Origin: Scleroderma bovista | Lineage: Eukaryota > Basidiomycota > Agaricomycetes > Boletales > Sclerodermataceae | DNA: 64,000 nucleotides | Direction: 5' to 3' | NCBI GenBank assembly: GCA_037178675.1 | Contig: JAYMGJ010000409.1 | Location: forward strand, 16,529 to 80,528 | Shown: one piece after another, positions 1-12,195 of the stretch | Position numbering within the stretch: position 1 is the stretch's first letter | How the letters are laid out: each line of letters begins with the position of its first letter | The notes under the pieces: model-generated | The model's input: the letters and a program-made list of their open reading frames with translations, nothing else | What the model was told of the DNA's origin: nothing | The model's database searches: none | Position numbers and translations under genes: made by a program

Positions 1-649
1 TAGAGCATTTCCCCTGAGTTCTTTGAGCATCAAAATACAATGAACACTCCAATCCTCCTTTGTAAGAACGATCGGTGTGCCCTGTTCTCGCATTATGGCT
101 GCACCAGACGACGTGAATGCGACGCGATTGATGGATTGGCTGCAAGGGTGATCAACAGCCAGTAGTAAGCGATCGGGCCTCTGGCGCGATCGTGGTAATG
201 ATTCACCTAAACTTGAAAGCATTCTGTAAAATACTAATTGTCCCTTGCACCGCTGGCGCTATGATAATTGTGGAGAATATTGGCAGTACATGGTGTATGG
301 ATTGTAGCATTCATCATTGGAGTGGTTGAAGTGATCGCTTATGGGGGAAGCCATATGCGCGATCACATCTACACCTTTTACAGACTCGTCAAACGCTCCC
401 TCCTGCGCCGAAGTCAGTGACGTTCACCGACTCGGAGTAGAAGAGTTATGTCTTCAATGAGAAAAATATCAACTCTTTATCGCCATAACCCGAAAAATAC
501 TTCTTCAGTTGTTCCCCTGCCATACGTGTAGAGCGAACGGTCCCTCTTACAGAGTAACCGTGCTCGAGGAAGTTGCGGATGACCCATGTGGCTACGAATC
601 CATTTGCACCTGAAACAAGAACTTTGCTGGGGGGATGAATGACAGGCAT
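1..649 (-). pseudogene. NAD(P)-dependent epimerase / aldehyde reductase-like extended SDR, 5' part only, frameshifted
   Basis: The gene runs off the left edge of the window. Reading the minus strand from the ATG at 649, the N-terminus carries the Rossmann motif VSGANGFVATWVIRNFLEHG, the NAD(P)-binding hallmark of extended short-chain reductases (dihydroflavonol reductase / methylglyoxal reductase type). Further exons follow at about 400-300 (EGAFDESVKGVDVIAHMASP) and 130-1 (RVAFTSSGAA, then TPIVLTKEDW). Between the first and second blocks the frame breaks. With one T fewer in the T5 run near 467 the sequence would read on as an LIEDIT motif; as given it reaches a stop at 446. I see no convincing splice pair that repairs this. 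It is either a young pseudogene or an error in a homopolymer. Substrate cannot be told. Confidence 0.6.
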
Positions 650-1908
650 GATTCGAGGCTGGGATATAGCTAAACAGCATACCTTTATGCAGACTCCTAT
701 TGCTTTCAAATGTGTCTCGCGTGTATGCTCCTTGAAGTTGGCCTATCGACGCCCGGCCCCCATTATACCCTCCTAATGCGTTGGCGCGTAGAATGATTGC
801 CGCAGTAAGCAGAGATATAGGAATATTGCACATAACATATGAGTCATCTAATGACAAATCTCATACCTCCTTGGTTTTGGTGTATCAGTCACTGGAGACA
901 AAGAGAAATGCCTTCATAGAATCCTGATGGAATACACAACAGCTTATGCCCCCCAAACAGACGGTGGCAAGTTTAATGAAGGCAGTTAGTATGTTGTGGC
1001 AGAAATAACACCTGCGAGCCCCACACCAGCTAGTGGCGGCATTTCCCTGTTCTCCTAAACGTATAAAGTTGCAAAAGTTTCTGTCACAAGAAGTCCTCGC
1101 CGTAGCCTCATTCCGTCTTACCTTGAGTTTACTTCGTAACGATATGTCATCAAGCCGCCATCAATGGCATTTAAGTAAGTAACCGTGTCCACGATGCGGA
1201 GGCAACAGGTGTTGCAAGATCTGATGGACAAGATTTGAATGTAACTGTAGGTCTAGTGCATCACCACATCGTGATCCATGTCCACATACCGTCGTCTTAC
1301 CGGCTCTAGTGGTGGGCTATGTCCGTATTGCGCAATGATACACCGTTTCGCCAGGTAGTAGAAGTCCGGAACCCTGTTGTATTGCTGTGAACAGCTCCAC
1401 AGTAGAAAGCACAATCAGAATGAACACATAAGTTATGACACGAACCGTTATGTTATTGATGAGTCTTTCCAATTCAATGGGGTCACCGATGGGAGACATG
1501 CTGGAACCAGACGGTGGCTGAAATTGAAATTGAATAACGATGAAACCTGCTTTGTGGATTTGCCACGTTGCCTCGTGTGCTAGAAGTAATACCCAAGGCG
1601 GAAGCAGGCTGTGGATTGATTTTCGTGGCTGTTCGCGAGCGCCTGGCGATATTTGAATGATTATGCATTGTTGGCAGTCTGGAAGGCCCACACGAAAAGG
1701 GGCTGATGAGGTCGCCACATCCTCCAGGCACTGCGGTGACAACTCGAAAATTACAGCTGAAAAAAGTTTGTACATGCCAGTTGGGCACCCTATGCATCCC
1801 TAACCTACTTAATTTCTTGAAAGCAATATGTAAAGGGGGCTAATATCCCCACCGTATGAAAAAAGTAATAGTTACCAAGTGGTTTGATACTGTCGCGAAC
1901 GCCTCCGC
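650..1908. other. Intergenic stretch, no supported gene
   Basis: A 152-codon minus-strand frame lies at 1317-1775 and smaller frames overlap it. Its composition (internal hydrophobic stretch, no family motif) does not persuade me that it is coding. Nothing else recognised. Confidence 0.4.
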
Positions 1909-2730
1909 TCATCTCACTTGTCCTTGTCGATCGAGGGAAAAGGTCCCCCGATGCCCACCGTTATCGCTTCGCCAAAAGAAAAAAAATTTATGAAGCCCAG
2001 CACTTTCAATTGTAGAACGCATGTCTTCGGAATCAAAACCCTCTTTGTGTGAAACCATGTGAACATGCTCGGGGAATATTGCCTCCAGATACTTCGCCTT
2101 GATGAAATCTGCTACGAGGAGGGTCCCTCCTGGTTTGAGGTAGGAGACCGACACCTTCGCCATATCCAGGATCGATGCAAGGTGATGGTAGGATGAAACA
2201 CGCTGGGAACAGCAGCAACGGAGTACCAGGACTATAGAGCTTTCACAATGGCGTCGAAGGCCATTCCCTCAAAATTTTATCGTTCTCCTGAACCCCCTCT
2301 ACATGCATGGCTCTCAGGGGACACATTCTGCTCTTCAGCACTGCGGTTATAGATAACTACCATGTGTTGACTGATGTCCACCCCTAACATGAACTTCACG
2401 CAAGACGCCAATTCTTGGGATATAAGACCTGAATGGATGTATGATGGGGAAGTGCCATGGGCGGTCTCTGCAAACTTGTAGGTGATATGCACTCACCTGT
2501 ACCACATGCAAAATCTATGCCTACAGTATTCTGTTTATCAAACGGATGGACTTTGGCCATTGTTGAGACAAGGAGCCTCGCACTTCAGAGTCAAACAGAT
2601 GGTCATAGGTAGGGCCATCGAAGAACTCCTTATTCACCTCTTTGACACTTATGCGGTGCTGAGGGGCATCTTTGAGTGTAACATCAGTGTGATAGGTGGT
2701 TATGAGCTGAATTGACTGAGATTCTACCAT
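1909..2730 (-). pseudogene. Class I SAM-dependent methyltransferase (fungal UbiE/methyltransferase-11 type), probably decayed
   Basis: Translated minus-strand blocks give the full order of a small fungal methyltransferase. First comes an N-terminal segment with FFDGPTYDHLFDSE (2730-2530). Motif I, DFACGTG, follows at about 2510-2490. After an intron come GLISQELASCVKFMLGVDIS (around 2430-2370), a block beginning YHHLASILDM, and SYLKPGGTLLVADFIKAKY (around 2140-2090), ending at the stop at 1909-1911. These blocks bind S-adenosylmethionine. The N-terminal frame and the frame of motif I do not join (an indel near 2522-2527), and the exon after motif II also looks out of frame. I therefore call it a probable pseudogene. 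It lies beside the equally damaged reductase, so the two may be remnants of one metabolic locus. Confidence 0.55.
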
Positions 2731-3466
2731 GGTCGAATGCGGAGAAACGAGCCTCGAATTTGGTCCTTACATGACTCTTACTTGACATCACGGAATGGCG
2801 CCTGCTGACCGATCAGTGCGCACAGGAATGTGCAAAATAAAGTAGCACACACACAGTAACGATCGTACTGTGGTCACGGTGATCGTACCTATCGTCACTT
2901 ACCATACCTTGGCGGTTAGTCAACCTCTGACCGGACTGGTGCTTCAACTTGTCATTGGCATGACGAATCAATACTTTCAAGAAATGCTCTTGACTCAGCT
3001 TTTGTGAAATACATGTCACCTGCCTACCTACGGAGCACAGAAGCTGCTGCACCCATAGCCAGTTTCCCCTATGCGTGTCTGTAACGTTGATTATTCAATA
3101 AGGAACAGAAATAACCGAATACCTACTCAACCTCGGGGTTCTAGGTGTCGCTATCTTCAAACCTAGTAAGACATGAACGTTGTAGGGCGCTGGTCCTGGT
3201 GGAACGGTGTATTGCGCTCCGATTCCGATCTGTTTGTTCCTACATGTACAAAATCGCATTCGCAAGTGAGTGAGTATCTTATTCCCCGTCGCAGTAGAAA
3301 GGATGCCAGGCCAGTTGAGTCGAGGTTGAGCTGAACAAAATATTTTCCAAATTAGAAGTGGTGACTAATCGAAGCAAACTCCGGTTACAGTAAACACATG
3401 AATGTATTTGCCCGGCTATGAAAAGTGGCAGCAACTGCCCGCTCATCATCTTTTCATTCGTCAATC
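2731..3466. other. Intergenic stretch before the thiolase gene
   Basis: Only short shadow frames. It should hold the thiolase promoter; I see no clear TATA element or other site I can name. Confidence 0.4.
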
Positions 3467-4884
3467 ATGTCGCCCTCATCTGCTAAGGCAAGAATCCTCA
3501 TGAAGGACGATAATGATGTGGTAATTGTTTCAGCTGTTCGTTCTGCCCTTACCAAAGTGCGTACATCGACTGTGCCACCGCGTTAATTACGTTGACAATT
3601 TCCTAGGCCAGGAAAGGTGGGTTCAAGGACACGCGTCCGGAAGAGATTCTCTCTGGGGTATTGCGCGCAGCGTATACCAGGGCAGGCCTGGAGCCGGCAC
3701 TCATCGAGGAACTCGCCGTCGGCAACGTCCTTCCTCCTGGTGGAGGTGCAACCTCCGCCCGCATGGCGGCTCTCCACTCTGGTATCCCCCACACTACCCC
3801 AGTTAACACAGTGAACCGGCAATGTTCGTCAGGCCTTGCCGCCGTGAACCAAATTGCTAACCAAATCATCGCTGGCCAAATTGCAATCGGGATCGGTAAG
3901 TAACCCATATCTTCGTGGTTCTCACGATAGCTCACACTTTTTAGGGGCTGGTGTTGAATCCATGACGTTCGGATGGGGAGGTGGATCCCTTCCTGATGGC
4001 TGGTCAGAAGCCGTTCTCACGAACAAGGAGGCAGAGGATTGTCTCATTCCCATGGGAATTACCTCCGAGAACGTTGCTTCTGACTTTGGTATCTCGCGGG
4101 AGAAACAAGACGAGTTTGCTGCTCAATCGTTCCAGAAAGCGGCAGCAGCACAGAAAGCGGGGAAATTCAAGGATGAGATTGTCCCCCTCAAGGTCAAGGT
4201 TATTGACCCTAAGACTGAGAAAGCAATGGAAATCGTGGCGGACTCGGATGACGGTGTCCGCGATGGTGTCACTGCTACGAGTCTTTCGAAGTTGAAACCT
4301 TCCTTCCAGAAAGATGGGTCTACGCATGCTGGTAGGTTCAAGACACGATTCTGACCCTGACCACTATTCATGTCTTGTTAGGTAATGCCTCGCAGGTATC
4401 GGATGGCGCAGCTGCTGTTATATTAGCTCGTCGATCTGTCGCTAAACGCCTTGGACTTCCCGTCCTTGGAAAATATGTCGCAGCCTGCGCGGTTGGTGTT
4501 CCTCCTCGGATCATGGGCGTGGGTCCTGCCTACGCAATTCCGAAAGTTCTGGAGAAGACCGGTCTGGCTAAAGATGACATTGACTTTTACGAAATCAACG
4601 AGGCCTTTGCATCGCAAGCCATTTATTGTGTCGAGAAGATCGGGATCTCGTTTGACAAAGTGAATGTCAACGGTGGCGCTATAGCTTTCGGACACCCTCT
4701 CGGATGCAGTATGTATTCGTAGTTCTTGTCCTTCAGAGTAGAACCTCACTTCCCCACAGCTGGAGCGCGCCAAGTCGCAACTGGTTTAAGCATTGCCAAA
4801 CAAAGGAACGAGAGGGTGTTTGTCACTAGCATGTGTATTGGATCTGGGATGGGTATGGCTGCGGTTTTCGCCAGTGAGCACTAA
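3467..4884 (+). CDS. Acetyl-CoA acyltransferase (3-ketoacyl-CoA thiolase), 405 aa
   Basis: Exons 3467-3556, 3607-3895, 3945-4331, 4382-4708 and 4760-4884 join to 405 codons plus stop, the normal thiolase length. The acylated active-site cysteine sits in NRQCSSGLAAV (about residue 103). The C-terminal half has EINEAFASQA, the NGGAIAFGHPLGC histidine loop and the second catalytic cysteine in MCIGSGMG. The enzyme cleaves 3-ketoacyl-CoA with CoA in beta-oxidation, or condenses acetyl-CoA in the reverse direction. The sequence resembles the peroxisomal fungal branch, but I see no clear PTS2 nonapeptide near the N-terminus and no SKL-type end, so location is open. The introns are 50 nt or close to it with GT/AG borders. 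The start was chosen because it is the first ATG and leads into VVIVSAVRSA, the usual thiolase opening strand. Confidence 0.92.
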
Positions 4885-7800
4885 GATACATCATCCTGTA
4901 ATGACATGGGAGTATAAACCTTGTGTGTATTCAATGAACAAAGTGGGGCTTAGTTGGAAACTGAATTTCAATGGGTTCAGGAGTGTTCTTTTATTGATTA
5001 CAAACATGTGTTAGCCAAAATACATTTGTAGCGGTGACAGCGTAGCTGCTGGGTGTTCAGTTTCTCTTCCATACGGGCCGCTTCCAACCTGTAGAATATA
5101 TCAGAGCGATCTTGGGTGAAAGATATCCTTCTCCCTGGGCTGGATAGGCTCAAGATTCTCCGGTGATGAGAGCCGAGGAGAAACCCAAATATCAACCCGC
5201 CAGGTGCAACTTTCGTGAAAAACAAGATTCAAGCTACAAGCAGTTATAAATGTGCTTTGGAGGTTCACACGCACGGACCACGCTAAACGATTTATAAAAA
5301 TCTCACGGTGCCCTTGCAAATTTCTTCACAGTCCACCTCGGTCGGTAGTAGGCTCTCAGCAATTTCATGCAGGGCGCTGATTCTACGTTATTGGATGATC
5401 GAGTAGAGGGAAAGCGAGAGCTGGGCATGCTGCTTGTCTTATTATAGCATAGATTGAGTGGCTAATCAGCTTTTGGACAATGTTGTCTTCCTAATTCCAA
5501 CTACCGTTCAAACTCCAAAGCCCTACGCAGAGGTACCCAGAAAAAAAATGCAACAGAAGCAGTTTAAATAGTTTGCGTCAGGACGAGCTGACGTGTGACT
5601 GTTCAATCAGTCACCTCGTCAAAACTAAGGCAGTAAAAGGTTCTATTAGCTGTGATAACCCTCGGAGTTGATACACCTTCCTAGTAAATCCGCAGTTGGA
5701 CCCAGTCTACACACCGAGATTTCGGCATAGCACCTAGGGCCGCATAACGTGCACGTCTGTATGCTTGTGCACAGTGTTAAACACGCCTTATCAGGACTTG
5801 AGGTATTAAGTCCGTGGGTTCAAATTTGAACCTTCAACCTTGTTCTTAGGTTTACGTCACTAGGCATCCTATGACACTAGCGTTTGTGCACATCCAGTGT
5901 GGACAGCGTCCATGCTCATTCGGCAGAATGTTCTCTGTTGACATGAATGCCCTCACGGCCCCACGCCATACAGCCCTTGTAGAATGGACTGTGCAATCGC
6001 TACGCTATTCTCAGCAGATCCATGGTACCCTGACTCTTCGCACACGATATCGGAGTTGGCTCCTTGATTTTTAGGTTTCATCAGGTTGGTCACTCATATT
6101 GGGCAGTTTGCTCGGGTGTAACCTACTGCACATTCCCTACATTCCGGCTCTCAGTTGCCGTGCTCCATGGCTCCATAGCATGAATTGTTTGTTCTTGCCG
6201 TTCGCCCCATAACCAAGTTCGGCGACAAAGAGGCTGCGTTCTGTGATGACAAAAGATACACGCACGGACCTGGAATCCCCTGATTTGAAAGCATCCATTC
6301 TGCCCGGGGATCCCCTGGTGACTATTGAACGGCTGCGTTCATAACCCGGTCGGCACTTGGCTTCCGCGGTGCTAAACTGCGTTATATTCAACGCTACATT
6401 CTGTGCCATGCTGTACGACAATGGAGGGGAAGGTGTGCAACACCTTGCTCGATCGGCCGAAGCTGTCTGTGGGGAGATTGAAAAAGTTCAGTTATAAATG
6501 AACAACTGTGAGATACGCAACCTCACCGCAATCCCCGTGCTCATGCCAAGTTAGCCATGACAACTGTTGTTCCAACCGCATTTTTCCTAAGTTGACCGTG
6601 AGATGAGAGAACTCCGTTTGTGTTCCTATTTTTGAATTCTAGGAATGCAGAGAGTCGGACCAATATAAAGTCATTTCACGTCACATGGCATCAATATAAT
6701 TGAATCCAGATGAAGCTGCGAGTTGGCAGTCTCCTGTGGCAACACGGTCCCATTTGCTAAGGCTGGAAGCTTCTCGCCGTGGGTGTATCCTTGTCATCAT
6801 GAAGACGACCAAGGAACGAGGTACCAGGTACAATCAATCTACGATGACCGTAGTCACCTAATGACATGAACTCTCTGTTGCCAAAGGCAAGTTACAAGTG
6901 ATACCCGCGGGAAGAGAGATAACAACTAATGTTGGACTTCCATTCGACGTGTTTGTGGTTGCAAAGGATGACATTCATGATCCGACCGCGGGAGGAAACC
7001 CCGTATCACCATGCCTGCATGCAGTGTCCTTATCGCCAATGTATAATCGATGCGCTCCACTTACCTCTCACCTCTCCTGGGGGACCTGCAAGGCATATCA
7101 AAGACACGCACAGTCATGGTAAGTTGCCTGGAGATCCGCATCATTGCAGGAATTGTACGATAGGGGGATTAGCATGCTTAGGGATTGTAAGTGAATCGCC
7201 AGTCATGCGTGCGTAATTATCGGCACTTCTCAGATGGGCCATACTGGAGAATTGTTTCGGTTACCTCTTTCACCCTGTTAAATTATTTCCCCACTGAACC
7301 CTCATGATTCATCGATTGCATAACAAACGGTATTTTATGTTTCTTGATTCTTACGATTTATGACAGCCTCGTGTGCTGTATTGAATTAGTGATGTTATGA
7401 GAACGCAGACTTCATCTCACCTGTACCGCAAAGAACCGTCCCACTGACTGATTTCGGAAGTCGCAAAGAAACATTCACCGGTGCCCGACATGGGCAGAAT
7501 CGAGTGGAAGATGGCTGCCTGTGTGGAAGATGTTCATCTCGCTTATAAATTATTAAACCAGCATAATGTTAAATAGAAACTGACCATACGGGGTTTGCAC
7601 GGATGTAAGGCCACTGACAAAATGTACAAGTAACTGCGGGCACTCGCTGTTTATGCTTTAATTCAGAACGTCAACGTCCACGTGCTCGATTATCTAATTC
7701 CCGGAAAGCCATCATACATGCAAGCCACCTCATGCATCAGATAATGGTTGCTTAACAGTGAATTGAGCCACGGATATAGATTAAGGATGGATAGTAACCA

Positions 7801-10420
7801 GGTCACCTATTACGAAGCATGGAGGGAGTTGCCTCGTGCAGGCCTCTTAACTTCTCCTTGGCCAGGATATCACGATGTTCACCGAACTGTGCCTGAACGC
7901 ACCACCCTCGTACGGAGACCTTTCGCAGGGCGTCACTGTTACCCAAAAACGCAACGTGCTAAAGCTTCATATATCGCAGTGGCACTAGTTTATCCGCCGA
8001 CGCTCAAGGCTGGGTGCATCATCAGCCGTTGCTAATTTTCCGTGATTTCCGAGTGGCAGGTTAAGGCGTCCCTCGTTCACAGAACAAGGATGCGGTCCAT
8101 AGCCTGTTGGTTCATGCGCTTAAAGATCACATGGCACTGATGAAATCCTTTTTACGACGGGGCTAGTTGACTGTAACGACCAATGAATCGAGACAACTTT
8201 CCCCTGCACTACTCGTTCGGAACGTTGATAAATGACGTTAACCTTGCGAAACGCCGGTCCGCAAGTGAAACTTGTTTTTAAAGTTTCGCCACGCACCTAT
8301 TACTATGCTCACCTGCCGACATTGGTGTCGAGTCCACGGCTATTGGAGTATGAAGTGATTGCGGTCTATGCATCGATTTAGTTCTGTTCACTAACGCGAT
8401 CGAAGTGAGAGTTGGTCCTGGTGCCGAACTTCACTCTTCGGAATGGCATCATGCCTACTAGATAAGATAACTGACAAGCGTCCAAGACCCGTGATGGCTC
8501 ATGCTGGAAGGTGCCTAGTTTGTACAAGGCATTGCGCCTGTCATGTTTCATGATCAGTATAAACCGTAAAACATACCTAAAGGAGCGTTGCCTCGAGTAA
8601 CATCACTCAGGGGCAGGTGGAATTATCCGGTGTTAAACATCCATTAGCAAATGGTCAATGCAATGTCGCTCGTCGGATCTCCAAGTCGCGGCGATAGAGC
8701 AAACACGGAGGATGCAGGGTCGCATATAATAAGGGAATGATTTGTAAACAACAGGCGTCCACCGCGACGTGCCACGGCATCAGCCACCGAGGGAATGCGC
8801 CGGGACGAGAGTGCGATGCAGTCGGTGTGATCCGAGATGTGAGTCGAAGTTACTGGATCTGTACACTCCACAAGTCCACGCATATAATTGGGGATAATAC
8901 CGATCAGAGCATCTGACGATGTGCATAGTGAGAGCCGACGAGGACAGCACACACGATCTGTTACCCATGATGATTCTGACTGTTCGCTTGAGAGACGGAG
9001 ATTACGGTATCGAAGGGAGCAGGAGTTAGCGGCTGGCCACCGTAGTCGTGCTTCGTGCCAATGTGATAGGCGTTTGCGGGGAAAGTGCTGTCAAACAGCG
9101 TTCCGTAGGCCCGTTTGCACTGTGGCAGCATCCTCACAACATGTGAAATTTCACGTGGCCACCGGTTTTTGCCCGGGTATTCTTCTCTTCAAAACCTTTG
9201 TTCCAGCGGCATCCCGGAAAGTTAGCGACCACGGGAAATAACCACGTAATCGGTGAATGAAAGGTCGCTTTCATGCGGGTGGATGAAGGTATTGTTCGGC
9301 AATAAATGGTGGCAGTTAATGGACCAAAGTGGTTACGAGTGCAGTGAGGCGAGTTTATGGTTGATGCGCTAATTCCGCATGTACATTTACCTGCGAGATT
9401 CCGGAATAATGAACACGAGCAAGCGCTATTCGGACATTATCGCCAGCGTTGTTCGCACCAAGTGGGTTGCTGTGGCTGCCAAGGAAGAGAGACAATTGAG
9501 CGGAAGGCAAAGACAATCCAGTTAGGAAATTGTGTTTCCACGTCGGAATCTGATCAAAGAGGTGATCACCTCATGTTGTACGCACCAGAGGGCGACATGT
9601 GTCAGAGAACGCAATATTTGGGGGGAAGTTGGAAAGAGCAAGCGACCCAGAATCGGAAGGCTGATAGCAACGCGGACGTAGTGTAGGTCTTTGTTGTGGC
9701 TGGCGGGTAAGTTCACAGATCCGACAAGAGCGCGCGAGGTGATACCGCAACACTGGTTATTGTGGGTGCCGGACATTAGAAAAGCTTCCAAGGAGAAAAA
9801 ATTGTACTACATTGCAGCGACCTTTTCATGAACGCAGCATGGAAGTTCACTACGGAAAATGAAACACGAAAAGAAATCCCGAAATTGGCAGGTGTCGCGT
9901 GCCGGACTTACACGGAGACACCAATCCAAAAAGCCAAATCCACCTTTTTTTTTTTCCTTACGGAACAGAAATTTGTGGGTGCCTTGTCATGTTGAGTTGC
10001 ACACCAATATTTTCCGCTTCTGCCTTAGAATGGACATTACTGACACTGGCAGGTACATCTGATTAAGGAGGAATCCATTACCCACAGCCTCCCACTCTGT
10101 GGGGTAAACCAATCCAAGGTTTCTCGATTCTGGACATAAATAATGTCAGAAACCTGCCAAGTACCTTCACAGATCTCAAGGGGCACCTCCCTCATTTTGT
10201 GCTAGCACCGGCGGACGGTGCAACGCCCGAACGGGTCAAACTTTCTGTCATCTGGATTCCTCATCGACACCGGATCCCATTTATAGGTGCTGGACAGCCA
10301 CGTCCAAGTCTCTTTCGAAAGCCCTTAAATCAACGCTTTCCATCGGGGCTCACGTCTCACCGCCGTTTCGTTCCGCACTGGATTTCATCCCCGCCCCGCT
10401 GACCCTCCTTGCTCCTCTCG
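4885..10420. other. Gene-poor stretch of about 5.5 kb
   Basis: Frames here are short (up to 117 codons), overlap on both strands and show no family motif, signal peptide or plausible exon chain. I found no long terminal repeats, no inverted repeats of note and no simple-repeat blocks apart from a T run near 9950. It may hold decayed transposon sequence or non-coding RNA, neither of which I can show. The last 300 bases serve as the upstream region of the Zn2Cys6 gene. Confidence 0.4.
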
Positions 10421-11723
10421 ATGGATCCCGACAGGCACTTGCCCCATCCTGCTCGGAATCCTGCTCGAAATCAACCACAATTGGTGTCCTCCCCCGATCC
10501 ACAACCTCGCCCTCCTCCGCCAACCACATCTCCGTATCAGCAACCGTCTCTGCCTTCTATACGTCAGCTACACCCCTATCTCCCGCCCTCAGGAATGCCC
10601 CAGCCTCATCTACCAGCGCAAGCAACTTCGACATATACCTATCCACTACCTGCGCCTTATGCCGGTCCGTCATCAACCGACCTCCATATTTCCCCGCCAG
10701 CCTCCTCTCACACTGCTACGTATCCTCGTTCTGAACTTCTTGAGTCCGAAGCAGAGGGTGAGGCAGAACCTCAAGGCCCTGCCAAGAAGAAAAGGCGACG
10801 ACAGGCCTTGAGTTGCAATGGTATGTTGGTGCCACATGATTTTGGTTGTACTCCTGACGAAAATGTCCTGTTTTTCTACCTGCCCCGACTGTTCACAACA
10901 AATGTCTGCCGTCAATGACATATCTAATTTGGACGAAAGAGTGCAAACGAAGGAAAATCAAGTGCGATAGGTTTGGCATTTGTTTTGTCGCCATTCGCGA
11001 GGTCCACTGATGCCCTGCCCAGAGCACAACCGTGCGGGCCTTGTACACGACGTGGGGAACAATCGAAATGTCAGTGGCGCACTTTAGAGCCTGTGTATGT
11101 TATCAGTGGACGACAATTCCCCCTGTACTGAATTCCACTTCAGGGACAAGTATGTTACCCGTCAAGAGTATGAAGCATTGAAAGAACAGAGTAGGGTAGA
11201 ACATGACCAACTAAAAAGGAGGTTAGATCATCTGGAGTCCATGGTCTCGCGCATTTTCTCTGCACCGTCCGGAGGCGCCGTTGGTTTGCCCCTTTACTCA
11301 ATGCCACCAGAGATATCTGGGCCATCTACAGAAAATATTTCTTCGTACCGTGGTGGCTCCTCAAGTCACGCAACTTATACACCAAGTGTTCCGCCATCCA
11401 TCGCATATCATACCGAAATCACGCCTAAACATCACTACTACCCCACAGCATCCCCTCCCATGATTCCTGAAGGAGCTCCACAGGTGTCCCCTTCGGCTGC
11501 GCAAGCCGCTCCAGGAAGTGGGGGTCTTGGTCACATCAGACGACCCTCTGATAGCAAGTCCCCGACACAACCGAGGCAGTCACCCCTTTCTCTAGCTTCC
11601 ATTACTTCTCCATATAACCCCGTTGCAGAGTCAAAAAACTGGGTCGCGCAGACGCTCAAGCTGCTGGGCGAGCGTCTGCGCCTGGAGCAAGGAGGTTGGA
11701 AAGGCCCAGTGGCACTTCTTTGA
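10421..11723 (+). CDS. Zn(II)2Cys6 transcription factor with coiled coil, 360 aa
   Basis: Exons 10421-10820, 10940-10970, 11023-11094 and 11144-11723 sum to 361 codons. A Pro/Ser/Gln-rich N-terminal region of about 115 residues ends in a basic patch (KKKRRR), followed by the binuclear zinc cluster. Its cysteines are spaced C-x2-C-x6-C-x5-C-x2-C-x8-C and are split over three exons (SCNECKRRKIKCDR, then QPCGPCTRRG). A short linker leads to a helix (RQEYEALKEQSRVEHDQLKR) that should dimerise. The family binds CGG half-sites in the nucleus. No fungal_trans middle homology domain follows; the rest is Ser/Pro/Thr-rich and disordered. After the stop a different frame stays open to 11917 with the same disordered composition, so the real C-terminus may be longer through an unseen splice or an indel near 11690. 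Target genes are unknown. Confidence 0.85.
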
Positions 11724-12195
11724 GATACCCATCAACGATGGAACCGCACCCGACACCGTCGAGTACGTTGGATGTTACCATGGGAGGTTCACAGGCACTT
11801 CCCACGGCACATCACATCCCCAGTTCGTCTCGAGGGAGACCTGCGGACTCCCCTGGTTCTCACTCGGGTGTAACTTCCGGTCGAGAAGTAGAAGGGCGAC
11901 CTCCCACAGACCGATAATCCGGTTGCAGGAAGCACACGCCTATTGATGGGTTGTCGTAGGGATGGGGGACTGTGGTCCTATTTTCCACTCAGGCCTTACG
12001 CCTACGGCGAGGTTTCCCCGGGAGTTTCTACCGTCATTGGATATGATTTTTCTCTTATCCCCTTTGTTACCGCTTTTCACAATACTCAGTGACAATTTAC
12101 GACCCACATACTACGAGCATTTGCTACATTAAATTTGCCGATCGTATTGTTGGCATGAGCAACCATGCTTAACGCCATCTACCATAGCAATATGT
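11724..12195. other. Intergenic stretch between convergent genes
   Basis: The first 200 bases carry the open frame mentioned for the zinc-cluster gene. The rest should hold the 3' ends of both neighbouring genes; no other element seen. Confidence 0.35.

Noticed and set aside
1317..1775. 152-codon minus-strand frame with a hydrophobic segment
   Set aside because: No family motif, no plausible start context, overlapping frames in other phases; chance cannot be excluded.
5810..5845. GGGTTCAAATTTGAACC as a possible tRNA T-arm
   Set aside because: It is a plain palindrome; no acceptor stem, anticodon arm or D-arm can be placed around it.
4885..10420. Possible transposon relics in the gene-poor stretch
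   Set aside because: I found no terminal repeats, target duplications or transposase/reverse-transcriptase motifs to support a call.
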